DNA of 64,000 nt. It comes from Flavobacterium cupriresistens (GTDB lineage: Bacteria > Bacteroidota > Bacteroidia > Flavobacteriales > Flavobacteriaceae). Shown piece after piece: positions 1 through 10,287 of this stretch; the stretch's first letter is position 1; each line of letters opens with the position of its first letter. The notes under the pieces are model-generated. The model had not been told where the DNA came from. It worked only from the letters and a program-made list of their open reading frames with translations, and made no database searches. The stretch lies in contig NZ_CP087134.1 in NCBI RefSeq assembly GCF_020911925.1, forward strand, positions 4,278,001 to 4,342,000, read 5' to 3'. Made by a program: the position numbers and the translations under genes.

Positions 1-3000
1 TTTAACAGTTACACGTCCTTCAGAGATTCCTCTAAAAGCACGTTCTTCATTGTTATACTGATCGCGCTCGAAAACCAAAACTCCCCAACGGTTGTAAATT
101 TCAACTCTGTTATCAGGATAACATTCTAAACCTTGAATATAAAAACGTTCATTCTTACTATCTCCATTGGCCGAAACCGCATTGAATATTTCAATAACAC
201 AGCCTTCAATTTCTAAAATTGTTGCCTTATCTCCCGCGTTAGTGCTATCATCTGATTTGTCGTCAACGCTAACACCAATTGGACTTGTTCCGGATACTGT
301 TGCCTGATTGCTTATACGCTTTGAATTAATATCCGATTGCGTGATTACATAAGAACCTTTGTAGGCTGTATCATTGACTTCATCCGGTTGTAAAGATATT
401 GGCGTCCCTGTCATTAAAATATTTGGCAAAGGATCTGAAACCGTAACATTTGTCAACGCTGTATTTCCAGTATTGGTAATTTTAAAATAATACGTGATCG
501 TTTCTCCTGCGTTGGCATACCCATTTCCATTTTCATCATTAAATACTGCTGTTTTAATGATTGCAATTGCGGGTACTTCAACAAAAATAGTAGCCTTGGC
601 TGTTACACAATTAGAGCTATTTCCATCTTCACAAATTTGATAGATTAACGTATAGTAACCTCCTGCTATATTTGGAGATACATCTACGGTACCATCATCA
701 TTTAATGTAATTCCTGTTGGAACGGTCAATCCTTTTAAAATAACCTGTGAAGGGTTAATTGTAATTCCGTTAAATTTATCGTTGTGTAAAACATTTACAA
801 CCTGCAATGAACCATTGATTCCGTCGGCAGTAAGATTAAGATCGTCATTGGCCACAATAACTAATCCCGGTTTTGCTTTACATCCCGATATTTCTGTTGG
901 ATAATTTACATCTACAGACTGCGTATGGTTTAATGAAAACACCATCGTCACAGCTGGTTTTGTTAATTCAAAACCATCATTGCCTTCCGCCCATTGTCCA
1001 TTTGTATAAACCCATCCCGGCCAGTCTACACCTTTTCCGTTAGAATCAACAATTGCACCCGGCCATAAAACATTTCCGCTAAGAGGTAAATTATTTTGTA
1101 CCGCTACTACATTACCTGCGCTATCTACCCAATTAATTGTCAACAAATCTGTTGGGGTAAAATTATCGGCTGATACATTGTATGTAACATAAGGCATATT
1201 ATTAGAGCAATAACTACTGGCTCTTATGGTCATTGCAGGTGCAACTACCTTTATAGTAACAGTCGCGCTACTACAATTTACTTGACTTATACTTTCACAA
1301 ATTTGATAGGTCAAGTTATAATCTCCCGCTGGTGTATTAGGTGCTATAGTTACTGTTCCGTCAGGGTGTAATGTTAATCCTGGTGGTACTGGTCCTACCG
1401 GAGTCAATTTTACTTCTCCAGGATTATTTCCAACCACTACAGGACCACCATTGAATGTGTCATTAGTCAAAACATTTACAACCGTCACCTTCTGATTAAT
1501 TCCAACTATTGGTCCAACTGAATCCGGATTTGCAGTAATCTGATTTTTAGCAACTATCAGCGTAATTGTTGCAGCACTTTGATCAATAGCGCCATTGTCA
1601 TCTGTTACTGTAAAAGTAAACGTATCGTCGCCGTAGAATGCACCGCTTGGATCATATGTTAACAAAACAGCCTCAGCAGGCGTTAAAACTTGATTTACCG
1701 TAACGGATTTTCCAGACAATGCCAAAGTTCCATTTAATGGTAAACTTAAAATAGTATAACTAATTATTGTACCATCATCATCTTTACCTGTTAAGGCCTT
1801 AATAGTTGTTGCTCCTGCAATTGATGGGATAACACTATTCGTATTATCATCAAAGGCAACCGGTGTATTATTTACAGCTGTTACGCTAATGTTGATTTGA
1901 GCAACATTAGAAACGGTTCCAGAATTATCGTTTACCGTATAATTTACTGGAGTTGCGGTTCCGTTATAGTTCGCAACTGGAGTAAAAGTTACCACTCCTA
2001 AAGCATCAACAATATACGTTCCTTCTCCTGTAACAGTGAAAGTTGTTTGTTTTCCTGCTGTGGCAGGGTCTAAATCTACGCTAGCGACATCGATAGTTCC
2101 GTCAACATCAGTATCATTTGTACTTACATCAATTGTAACTACTGTATCCTCATTGGTTGTTTTTGAATCGTTCACAGCAACCGGAGCGTCATTTACAGCT
2201 ATTACCGTAATGGTGATTTGAGCAACATTAGAAACGGTTCCTGAATTATCGTTTACTGTATAATTTACCGGAGTTGCGGTTCCGTTATAGTTCGCAACCG
2301 GAGTAAAAGTTACCACTCCTAAAGCATCAACACTATATGTTCCTTCTCCTGTAATAGTGAAAGTAGTTTGTTTTCCTGCTGTTGCGGGATCTAAATCCAC
2401 TGTCGCCACATCAATACTTCCATCAACATCCGTGTCGTTTGTGGTTACATCAATTGTAACTACAGTATCTTCATTGGTAGTTTTTGAATCGTTTACAGCT
2501 AGCGGGGCATCGTTTACAGATGTTATCGTAATATTAATTGTTCCTGTGTTTGAAACGGTTCCTGAGTTATCATTTACCGTATAATTTACCGGAGTAGCCG
2601 ATCCGTTATAGTTGGCAACCGGAGTGAAAGTTACTACCCCTAAAGCATCAACACTGTATGTTCCTTCTCCTGTAACAATGAAAGTTGTTTGTTTTCCTGC
2701 TGTTGCAGGATCTAAATCTACTGTCGTTACATCAATACTTCCATCAACATCAGTATCGTTTGTGGTTACATCAATTGTAACCGTCGTATCTTCATTAGTC
2801 GTTTTAGAATCGTTTACAGCAACCGGAGCGTCATTTACAGCTGTTACCGTAATGTTGATCGTTCCTGTATTTGAAACGGTACCTGAATTATCGTTTACCG
2901 TATAATTTACTGGAGTAGCTGTTCCGTTATAGTTCGCAACCGGAGTAAAAGTTACAATTCCTAAAGCATCAACACTATACATTCCTTCTCCTGTAACAGT

Positions 3001-6000
3001 GAAAGTCGTTTGTTTTCCTGCTGTTGCGGGGTCTAAATCTACTGTTGCAACATCAATACTTCCGTCAACATCAGTATCGTTTATGGTTATATCAATTGTA
3101 ACTGTCGTATCTTCATTGGTGGTTTTTGAATCGTTTACAGCTACCGGAGCGTCATTTATAGACGTTACGGTAATGTTGATTTGAGCAACATTAGAAACTG
3201 TTCCTGAATTATCGTTTACCGTATAATTTACCGGAGTGGCTGTTCCGTTGTAGTTGGCTGCTGGAGTAAAAGTTACTACTCCTAAAGCATCAACATTATA
3301 CGTTCCTTCTCCTGTAACGATAAAAGTCGTTTGTTTTCCTGCTGTTGCTGGATCTAAATCTACTGTCGCCACATCGATAGTTCCATCAATATCAGTATCA
3401 TTTGTGGTTACATCAATTGTAACTACTGTATCCTCATTGGTAGTTTTTGAATCATTCACAGCAACCGGAGCGTCATTTACAGACGTTACCGTAATGTTGA
3501 TTTGAGCAACATTAGAAACTGTACCCGAATTATCGTTTACCGTATAATTTACTGCAGTAGCTGTTCCGTTGAAATTTAATACCGGAGTAAAAGTTACAAC
3601 TCCAAAAGCATCAACACTATACGTTCCTTCTCCTATAACAGTGAAAGTTGTTTGTTTTCCTACTGTTGCAGGGTCTAAATCTACTGTTGCTACATCAATA
3701 GTTCCGTCAAGATCACTATCGTTTGTGGTTACATCAATTGTAACTACTGTATCCTCATTGGTCGTTTTTGAATCGTTAACGGCAACCGGAGCATCATTTA
3801 CAGCTGTGATGCTAATATCGATTTGACCGGTATTAGAAGTAAAACCATCGTTATCGTTTACGGTGTAGTTTACCGCAGTAGCTATTCCATTGAAATTTAA
3901 TACCGGAGTAAAAGTTACTACTCCAAAAGTATCAACACTATACGTTCCTTCTCCTGTAACAGTGAAAGTTGTTTGTTTTCCTGCAATTGCGGGATCTAAA
4001 TCTACACTAGCGACATCAATAGTTCCATCAATATCGGTATCGTTTGTGGTTACATGAATTGTAACTGCGATATCTTCATCTGTTGTTTTAAAATCATTTA
4101 CAGCAACCGGAGCGTCATTTACAGCTGTTACCGTAATGTTGATCGTTCCTATATTGGAACTCAATCCTGAATTATCGTTTACCGTATAATTTACTGCAGT
4201 TGTAGTTCCGTTATAGTTCGCAACCGGAGTAAAAGTTACCACTCCAAAAGCATCAACGCTGTATGTTCCTTCTCCTATAACAGTAAAAGTTGTTTGTTTT
4301 CCTGCTGTTGCAGGATCTAAATCTACTGTTGCTACATCAATACTTCCGTCAACATCAGTATCGTTTGTAGTTACATCAACTGTGATTACTGTATCCTCAT
4401 TGGTAGTTTTTGAATCATTGACTGCTACCGGAGCGTCATTTACAGACGTTACCGTAATGTTGATCGTTCCTATATTGGAACTCAATCCTGAATTATCGTT
4501 TACCGTATAATTTACTGAAGTTGCGGTTCCATTATAGTTCGCAACCGGAGTAAAAGTTACAACTCCAAAAGCATCAACCCTGTATGTTCCTTCTCCTATA
4601 ACAGTAAAAGTCGTTTGTTTTCCTGCGGTGGCAGGGTCTAAATCTACTGTTGCCACATCAATACTTCCATCAATATCAGTATCGTTTGTGGTTACGTCAA
4701 TTGTAACTGCGATATCTTCATCTGTTGTTTTAGAATCATTTACAGCAACCGGAGCATCGTTTACAGACGTTACCGTAATGTTGATTTGAGCAACATTAGA
4801 AACTGTAGCCGAATTATCGTTTACTGTATAATTTACTGCAGTAGCTGTTCCGCTGAAATTTAATACCGGAGTAAAAGTTACTACTCCAAAAGCATCAACA
4901 CTATAAGTTCCTTCTCCTGTAACAGTGAAAGTTGTTTGTTTTCCTGCAATTGCGGGATCTAAATCTACACTAGCGACATCAATAGTTCCATCAATATCGG
5001 TATCGTTTGTGGTTACATGAATTGTAACTGCGATATCTTCATCTGTTGTTTTAAAATCATTTACAGCAACCGGAGCGTCATTTACAGCTGTTACCGTAAT
5101 GTTGATCGTTCCTATATTGGAACTCAATCCTGAATTATCGTTTACCGTATAATTTACTGCAGTTGTAGTTCCGTTATAGTTCGCAACCGGAGTAAAAGTT
5201 ACCACTCCAAAAGCATCAACGCTGTATGTTCCTTCTCCTATAACAGTAAAAGTTGTTTGTTTTCCTGCTGTTGCAGGATCTAAATCTACTGTTGCTACAT
5301 CAATACTTCCGTCAACATCAGTATCGTTTGTAGTTACATCAACTGTGATTACTGTATCCTCATTGGTAGTTTTTGAATCATTGACTGCTACCGGAGCGTC
5401 ATTTACAGACGTTACCGTAATGTTGATCGTTCCTATATTGGAACTCAATCCTGAATTATCGTTTACCGTATAATTTACTGAAGTTGCGGTTCCATTATAG
5501 TTCGCAACCGGAGTAAAAGTTACAACTCCAAAAGCATCAACACTATAAGTTCCTTCACCTGTAACAGTGAAAGTTGTTTGTTTTCCTGCAATTGCGGGAT
5601 CTAAATCTACACTAGCGACATCAATAGTTCCATCAATATCGGTATCGTTTGTGGTTACATGAATTGTAACTGCGATATCTTCATCTGTTGTTTTAAAATC
5701 ATTTACAGCAACCGGAGCGTCATTTACAGCTGTTACCGTAATGTTGATCGTTCCTATATTGGAACTCAATCCTGAATTATCGTTTACCGTATAATTTACT
5801 GCAGTTGTAGTTCCGTTATAGTTCGCAACCGGAGTAAAAGTTACCACTCCAAAAGCATCAACGCTGTATGTTCCTTCTCCTATAACAGTAAAAGTTGTTT
5901 GTTTTCCTGCTGTTGCAGGATCTAAATCTACTGTTGCTACATCAATACTTCCGTCAACATCAGTATCGTTTGTAGTTACATCAACTGTGATTACTGTATC

Positions 6001-9000
6001 CTCATTGGTAGTTTTTGAATCATTGACTGCTACCGGAGCGTCATTTACAGACGTTACCGTAATGTTGATCGTTCCTATATTGGAACTCAATCCTGAATTA
6101 TCGTTTACCGTATAATTTACTGAAGTTGCGGTTCCATTATAGTTCGCAACCGGAGTAAAAGTTACAACTCCAAAAGCATCAACCCTGTATGTTCCTTCTC
6201 CTATAACAGTAAAAGTCGTTTGTTTTCCTGCGGTGGCAGGGTCTAAATCTACTGTTGCCACATCAATACTTCCATCAATATCAGTATCGTTTGTGGTTAC
6301 GTCAATTGTAACTGCGATATCTTCATCTGTTGTTTTAGAATCATTTACAGCAACCGGAGCATCGTTTACAGACGTTACCGTAATGTTGATTTGAGCAACA
6401 TTAGAAACTGTAGCCGAATTATCGTTTACTGTATAATTTACTGCAGTAGCTGTTCCGCTGAAATTTAATACCGGAGTAAAAGTTACTACTCCAAAAGCAT
6501 CAACACTATAAGTTCCTTCACCTGTAACAGTAAAAGTCGTTTGGATTCCTGCTATTACAGGGTCTAAATCTACTGTTGCCACATCAATAGTTCCATCAAC
6601 ATCAGTATCATTTGTGGTTACATCAATTGTAACTGCAGTATCTTCATTGGTTGTTTTTGAATCGTTTACAGCAACGGGAGCGTCATTTACAGCTGTTACC
6701 GTAATGTTGATCGTTCCTATATTGGAACTCAATCCTGAATTATCATTTACCGTATAATTTACCGGAGTGGCTGTTCCGTTATAGTTCGCAACCGGAGTGA
6801 AAGTTACCACTCCAAAAGCATCAACACTATAAGTTCCTTCACCTGTAACAGTAAAAGTCGTTTGTTTTCCTGCGGTGGCAGGGTCAAAATCTACTGTTGC
6901 AACATCAATACTTCCATCAACATCCGTGTCGTTTGTGGTTACATCAATTGTAACCGTCGTATCTTCATTAATCGTTTTAGAATCGTTTACAGCTAGCGGG
7001 GCATCGTTTACAGATGTTATCGTAATATTGATTGTTCCTGTGTTTGAAACGGTTCCTGAGTTATCGTTTACCGTATAATTTACCGGAGTAGCCGATCCGT
7101 TATAGTTTGCAACCGGAGTAAAAGTTACCACTCCAAAAGCATCAACGCTGTATGTTCCTTCTCCTATAACAGTGAAAGTTGTTTGTTTTCCTACTGTTGC
7201 AGGGTCTAAATCTACAGTAGCCACATCAATACTTCCGTCAACATCCGTATCGTTTGTGGTTATATCAATTGTAACTACAGTGTCCTCATTGGTTGTTTTT
7301 GAATCGTCCATAGCAACGGGAGCATCATTTACAGCTATTACCGTAATGTTAATCGTTCCTGTATTAGAACTCAATCCTGAATTATCGTTTACCGTATAAT
7401 TTACCGGAGTTGCAGTTCCGTTGAAATTTGATACTGGAGTAAAATTTACTACTCCAAAAGTATCAACACTATACGTTCCTTCACCTGTAACGGTAAAAGT
7501 CGTTTGTTTTCCTGCGGTGGCAGGGTCTAAATCTACTGTTGCCACATCGATAGTTCCATCAATATCAGTATCATTTGTACTTACATCAATTGTAACTACT
7601 GTATCCTCATTGGTGGTTTTTGAATCGTTTGCAGCAACCGGAGCATCGTTTACGGACGTTACCGTAATGTTGATCGTTCCTGTATTTGAAACGGTACCTG
7701 AATTATCGTTTACCGTATAATTTACCGGAGTGGCTGTTCCGTTGTAGTTGGCTGCTGGAGTAAAAGTTACCACTCCTGAAGTATCAACACTGTATGTTCC
7801 TTCTCCTGTAACAGTAAAAGTCGTTTGTTTTCCTGTGGTGGCAGGATCTAAATCTACTGTTGCCACATCAATAGTTCCATCAACATCAGTATCATTTGTG
7901 GTTACATCAATTGTAACTGCGATATCTTCATTGGTAGCTTTAGAATCGTTTGCAGCAACCGGAGCATCGTTTACGGACGTTACCGTAATGTTGATCGTTC
8001 CTGTATTTGAAACGGTACCTGAATTATCGTTTACCGTATAATTTACCGGAGTGGCGGTTCCGTTATAGTTCGCAACCGGAGTAAAAGTTACTACTCCTAA
8101 AGCATCAACACTGTATGTTCCTTCTCCTGTAACGGTAAAAGTCGTTTGTTTTCCTGTGGTGGCAGGGTCTAAATCTACTGTTGTCACATCAATAGTTCCA
8201 TCAATATCAGTATCGTTTGTGGTTATATCAATTGTAACTACAGTATCTTCATTGGTAGTTTTTGAATCGTTTACGGCAACCGGAGCATCATTTACAGACG
8301 TTACCGTAATGTTGATCGTTCCTATATTGGAACTCAATCCTGAATTATCGTTTACCGTATAATTTACCGGAGTGGCTGTTCCGTTATAGTTCGCAACCGG
8401 AGTGAAAGTTACCACTCCTAAAACATCAACACTGTATGTTCCTTCTCCTGTAACAGTGAAAGTAGTTTGGATACCACGCACTGATAAATCTAAATCTACT
8501 GTTGCTATATCAATCGTACCGTCAACATCAGTGTCATTTGTGGTTACGTCAATTGTAATTGCAGTATCTTCATTGGTAGTTTTTGAATCGTTTACGGCAA
8601 CCGGAGCATCATTTACAGCTGTAATGCTAATATCGATTTGACCGGTATTAGAAGTAAAACCATCGTTATCATTTACAGTATAATTTACCGGAGTTGCTGT
8701 TCCGTTAAAATTAGCTATGGGAGTAAAAGTTACAACACCTAAAGCATCAACCGTATAAGTCCCTTGTCCAGTAACAGTAAAAGTTGTTTGTTTTCCTGCT
8801 GTTGCGGGATCTAAATCTACTGTCGCCACATCAATACTTCCGTCTACATCGGTATCGTTTGTCGTTACGTCAATCGTAACTACGGTATCTTCATTAGTCG
8901 TTTTTGAATCGTTTACGGCAACCGGCCCTTTTACAGGATTTTTTGAGCCTTCATTATTCAAAGGATCCGGATCATCTTCAATTCCTGTAATTCTCGCAAC

Positions 9001-10191
9001 ATTATTATAATCTCCTGTTGTCTTAAGAATACCTTTTACAGTTAAAGTAGCATTGGCCCTATTGGCAAGAGAACCTATATTCCAAACTCCCGTTACGGCA
9101 TCATAAGTTCCTACCGATGGTACCGCACTTACAAAAGTATATCCGGAAGGTAGCAAATCATTTACTTTTACTCCTGTTGCTCCGTATGGGCCCGCATTAT
9201 TTGCCGTAATGGCAAAAGTCGCCACATCACCAACTTTTTTAGCAACTCCAACCAATTCTTTTTTTACCGACAGATCAGCTCCATAACTTGCTGTAATTAC
9301 ATCTACAAAAACACCTGAATCGTAAGACGCATCTCCAACATCTGCAATTGCAATTTTAAAATTGTAAGTTGCTCCCGGAGTAAGCCCTGTAAGATCATAA
9401 GACATCATTTTTGTCAGTCCGTTGTACTCCACAAATGCAGATCTTGCTCCAACTCCATTATTTTCGACTCCACCAATACTATGACCGTTGTTTATATAAA
9501 ATGCAGTCTGAGTCAAATCTGTAGTTGGTGTCCCAGCAGAGTCTTTATTAAATCCAAGGTTTCCACCATTGACTGAATTCACAGAAATTTCCCTATTACT
9601 GGAGGGAAGCCTTGCTATGTTTTGTGTACCAACAACTCCCGGTCCGGAAATAAAGAACCCAAAAACATCATTATATTTACTTCCTACGAAATTAGGATAC
9701 TCTTCTGAACCAAACTGAAAGAAGATGCGTATTGCTGTCATCTTTGCGTCTAAAGTCACTTTAAAAGTATATACAACAGCATCATAATTTGCCGTACTGT
9801 TTAACGAATTCAAATCCGAATCAATAGTCGATCCGCCACTTGGCACGTTATCGACATGTAATACTGTATTTTTTGTACCTAGATCCGTATTCGCAAATCC
9901 TGTAGAAAACAAAAGTCCATTGCTAATTCCCAGACCAGCTGGTATACCACCGGAAAAAATTGCGATCTGTTTGGCTCGGTCACCTTTTACTAATGTAGGA
10001 CTACTCAGTACTACTCCGCTACCGTCTAATGTGCTTAATATTGTGGCATCATTTGGACCGGCAGTATGCGTGGTCTGAACTTGTGCGTATCCTGTACTGC
10101 TCAACAGAGACAGAAAAAAGAAGCAGACCAGAAATCTATCCCGGTCGCGCCTATTTAACCTAAAAAATTTAAAATAAGTAAAGTTCCCCAT
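1..10191 (-). CDS. Giant T9SS-exported repeat adhesin (gliding motility-associated C-terminal domain protein), 3' end outside the window
   Basis: The reading frame stays open from the ATG at 10191 to the window edge, 3397 codons, and continues to the left. Residues 1-36 form a signal peptide ending GYA before QVQTTHT. Residues about 45-300 resemble the choice-of-anchor L domain (FQFGSEEYPNFVGSKYNDVF). A DUF11-like domain follows at about 307-417, then about 22 tandem 107-residue Ig/cadherin-like domains (about 420-2780), each with an acidic NDTDVDGSID stretch that could bind calcium. Several non-repeat Ig-like domains and a second DUF11-like domain precede the CHU_C/type B T9SS sorting domain (YPDNRVEIYNRWGVLVFERD), of which perhaps 25-30 residues are missing. 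I checked the frame at about 30, 2190, 5079 and 10191 and it is consistent. Such proteins cross the outer membrane by the T9SS and act as surface adhesins, often with an SprF-like partner. The ligand is unknown. Confidence 0.93.
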   Translation of the reverse strand, partial: MGNFTYFKFFRLNRRDRDRFLVCFFFLSLLSSTGYAQVQTTHTAGPNDATILSTLDGSGVVLSSPTLVKGDRAKQIAIFSGGIPAGLGISNGLLFSTGFANTDLGTKNTVLHVDNVPSGGSTIDSDLNSLNSTANYDAVVYTFKVTLDAKMTAIRIFFQFGSEEYPNFVGSKYNDVFGFFISGPGVVGTQNIARLPSSNREISVNSVNGGNLGFNKDSAGTPTTDLTQTAFYINNGHSIGGVENNGVGARSAFVEYNGLTKMMSYDLTGLTPGATYNFKIAIADVGDASYDSGVFVDVITASYGADLSVKKELVGVAKKVGDVATFAITANNAGPYGATGVKVNDLLPSGYTFVSAVPSVGTYDAVTGVWNIGSLANRANATLTVKGILKTTGDYNNVARITGIEDDPDPLNNEGSKNPVKGPVAVNDSKTTNEDTVVTIDVTTNDTDVDGSIDVATVDLDPATAGKQTTFTVTGQGTYTVDALGVVTFTPIANFNGTATPVNYTVNDNDGFTSNTGQIDISITAVNDAPVAVNDSKTTNEDTAITIDVTTNDTDVDGTIDIATVDLDLSVRGIQTTFTVTGEGTYSVDVLGVVTFTPVANYNGTATPVNYTVNDNSGLSSNIGTINITVTSVNDAPVAVNDSKTTNEDTVVTIDITTNDTDIDGTIDVTTVDLDPATTGKQTTFTVTGEGTYSVDALGVVTFTPVANYNGTATPVNYTVNDNSGTVSNTGTINITVTSVNDAPVAANDSKATNEDIAVTIDVTTNDTDVDGTIDVATVDLDPATTGKQTTFTVTGEGTYSVDTSGVVTFTPAANYNGTATPVNYTVNDNSGTVSNTGTINITVTSVNDAPVAANDSKTTNEDTVVTIDVSTNDTDIDGTIDVATVDLDPATAGKQTTFTVTGEGTYSVDTFGVVNFTPVSNFNGTATPVNYTVNDNSGLSSNTGTINITVIAVNDAPVAMDDSKTTNEDTVVTIDITTNDTDVDGSIDVATVDLDPATVGKQTTFTVIGEGTYSVDAFGVVTFTPVANYNGSATPVNYTVNDNSGTVSNTGTINITITSVNDAPLAVNDSKTINEDTTVTIDVTTNDTDVDGSIDVATVDFDPATAGKQTTFTVTGEGTYSVDAFGVVTFTPVANYNGTATPVNYTVNDNSGLSSNIGTINITVTAVNDAPVAVNDSKTTNEDTAVTIDVTTNDTDVDGTIDVATVDLDPVIAGIQTTFTVTGEGTYSVDAFGVVTFTPVLNFSGTATAVNYTVNDNSATVSNVAQINITVTSVNDAPVAVNDSKTTDEDIAVTIDVTTNDTDIDGSIDVATVDLDPATAGKQTTFTVIGEGTYRVDAFGVVTFTPVANYNGTATSVNYTVNDNSGLSSNIGTINITVTSVNDAPVAVNDSKTTNEDTVITVDVTTNDTDVDGSIDVATVDLDPATAGKQTTFTVIGEGTYSVDAFGVVTFTPVANYNGTTTAVNYTVNDNSGLSSNIGTINITVTAVNDAPVAVNDFKTTDEDIAVTIHVTTNDTDIDGTIDVASVDLDPAIAGKQTTFTVTGEGTYSVDAFGVVTFTPVANYNGTATSVNYTVNDNSGLSSNIGTINITVTSVNDAPVAVNDSKTTNEDTVITVDVTTNDTDVDGSIDVATVDLDPATAGKQTTFTVIGEGTYSVDAFGVVTFTPVANYNGTTTAVNYTVNDNSGLSSNIGTINITVTAVNDAPVAVNDFKTTDEDIAVTIHVTTNDTDIDGTIDVASVDLDPAIAGKQTTFTVTGEGTYSVDAFGVVTFTPVLNFSGTATAVNYTVNDNSATVSNVAQINITVTSVNDAPVAVNDSKTTDEDIAVTIDVTTNDTDIDGSIDVATVDLDPATAGKQTTFTVIGEGTYRVDAFGVVTFTPVANYNGTATSVNYTVNDNSGLSSNIGTINITVTSVNDAPVAVNDSKTTNEDTVITVDVTTNDTDVDGSIDVATVDLDPATAGKQTTFTVIGEGTYSVDAFGVVTFTPVANYNGTTTAVNYTVNDNSGLSSNIGTINITVTAVNDAPVAVNDFKTTDEDIAVTIHVTTNDTDIDGTIDVASVDLDPAIAGKQTTFTVTGEGTYSVDTFGVVTFTPVLNFNGIATAVNYTVNDNDGFTSNTGQIDISITAVNDAPVAVNDSKTTNEDTVVTIDVTTNDSDLDGTIDVATVDLDPATVGKQTTFTVIGEGTYSVDAFGVVTFTPVLNFNGTATAVNYTVNDNSGTVSNVAQINITVTSVNDAPVAVNDSKTTNEDTVVTIDVTTNDTDIDGTIDVATVDLDPATAGKQTTFIVTGEGTYNVDALGVVTFTPAANYNGTATPVNYTVNDNSGTVSNVAQINITVTSINDAPVAVNDSKTTNEDTTVTIDITINDTDVDGSIDVATVDLDPATAGKQTTFTVTGEGMYSVDALGIVTFTPVANYNGTATPVNYTVNDNSGTVSNTGTINITVTAVNDAPVAVNDSKTTNEDTTVTIDVTTNDTDVDGSIDVTTVDLDPATAGKQTTFIVTGEGTYSVDALGVVTFTPVANYNGSATPVNYTVNDNSGTVSNTGTINITITSVNDAPLAVNDSKTTNEDTVVTIDVTTNDTDVDGSIDVATVDLDPATAGKQTTFTITGEGTYSVDALGVVTFTPVANYNGTATPVNYTVNDNSGTVSNVAQITITVIAVNDAPVAVNDSKTTNEDTVVTIDVSTNDTDVDGTIDVASVDLDPATAGKQTTFTVTGEGTYIVDALGVVTFTPVANYNGTATPVNYTVNDNSGTVSNVAQINISVTAVNNTPVAFDDNTNSVIPSIAGATTIKALTGKDDDGTIISYTILSLPLNGTLALSGKSVTVNQVLTPAEAVLLTYDPSGAFYGDDTFTFTVTDDNGAIDQSAATITLIVAKNQITANPDSVGPIVGINQKVTVVNVLTNDTFNGGPVVVGNNPGEVKLTPVGPVPPGLTLHPDGTVTIAPNTPAGDYNLTYQICESISQVNCSSATVTIKVVAPAMTIRASSYCSNNMPYVTYNVSADNFTPTDLLTINWVDSAGNVVAVQNNLPLSGNVLWPGAIVDSNGKGVDWPGWVYTNGQWAEGNDGFELTKPAVTMVFSLNHTQSVDVNYPTEISGCKAKPGLVIVANDDLNLTADGINGSLQVVNVLHNDKFNGITINPSQVILKGLTVPTGITLNDDGTVDVSPNIAGGYYTLIYQICEDGNSSNCVTAKATIFVEVPAIAIIKTAVFNDENGNGYANAGETITYYFKITNTGNTALTNVTVSDPLPNILMTGTPISLQPDEVNDTAYKGSYVITQSDINSKRISNQATVSGTSPIGVSVDDKSDDSTNAGDKATILEIEGCVIEIFNAVSANGDSKNERFYIQGLECYPDNRVEIYNRWGVLVFERDQYNNEERAFRGISEGRVTVK
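1857..8940 (-). repeat. Tandem 321-bp (107-codon) repeat array inside the giant adhesin gene
   Basis: The segment encoding APVAVNDSKTTNEDTVV recurs with a spacing of about 321 bp from about 8921 down to about 1857, giving 23 sites and so about 22 units. Units differ mainly in a few positions around the junction between domains (for example TGTINITV versus AQINITV). The period is a multiple of three, so unit gain or loss keeps the frame. The array explains the many short plus-strand open frames here, which are antisense shadows with the same recurring sequence. Confidence 0.92.
3935..6528. repeat. Higher-order block duplication within the adhesin array (3 + 2 + 3 units)
   Basis: A variant-specific word (ctgcaattgcgggatct) occurs at 3981, 4944 and 5586, that is at offsets of 963 bp (3 units) and 642 bp (2 units). 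Sequence after each site looks identical where I compared it by eye, for example 4201 onward with 5164 and with 5806. The middle copy lacks one unit: it switches near 5540. The outer copies (3981 to about 4925 and 5586 to about 6530) correspond at a constant offset of 1605 bp. Confidence 0.8.
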
Positions 10192-10287
10192 ATAATAATT
10201 ATTAAAATTCTTGTAAAAGGCAGCCCTTAGGACGATTTGTATAGCCCTAAAAATTGCAGTAAAAAAATAAAAGGATGATGTAGCGCT

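Noticed and set aside
2036..8641. Twelve short plus-strand frames with a common sequence (MKVVCFPAVAGSKST...)
   Set aside because: They are antisense to the 321-bp repeats of the giant adhesin and repeat only because the coding strand does.
1857..8940. CRISPR-like reading of the regular repeats
   Set aside because: The 321-bp units are contiguous coding repeats in one frame, with no spacers and no cas genes.
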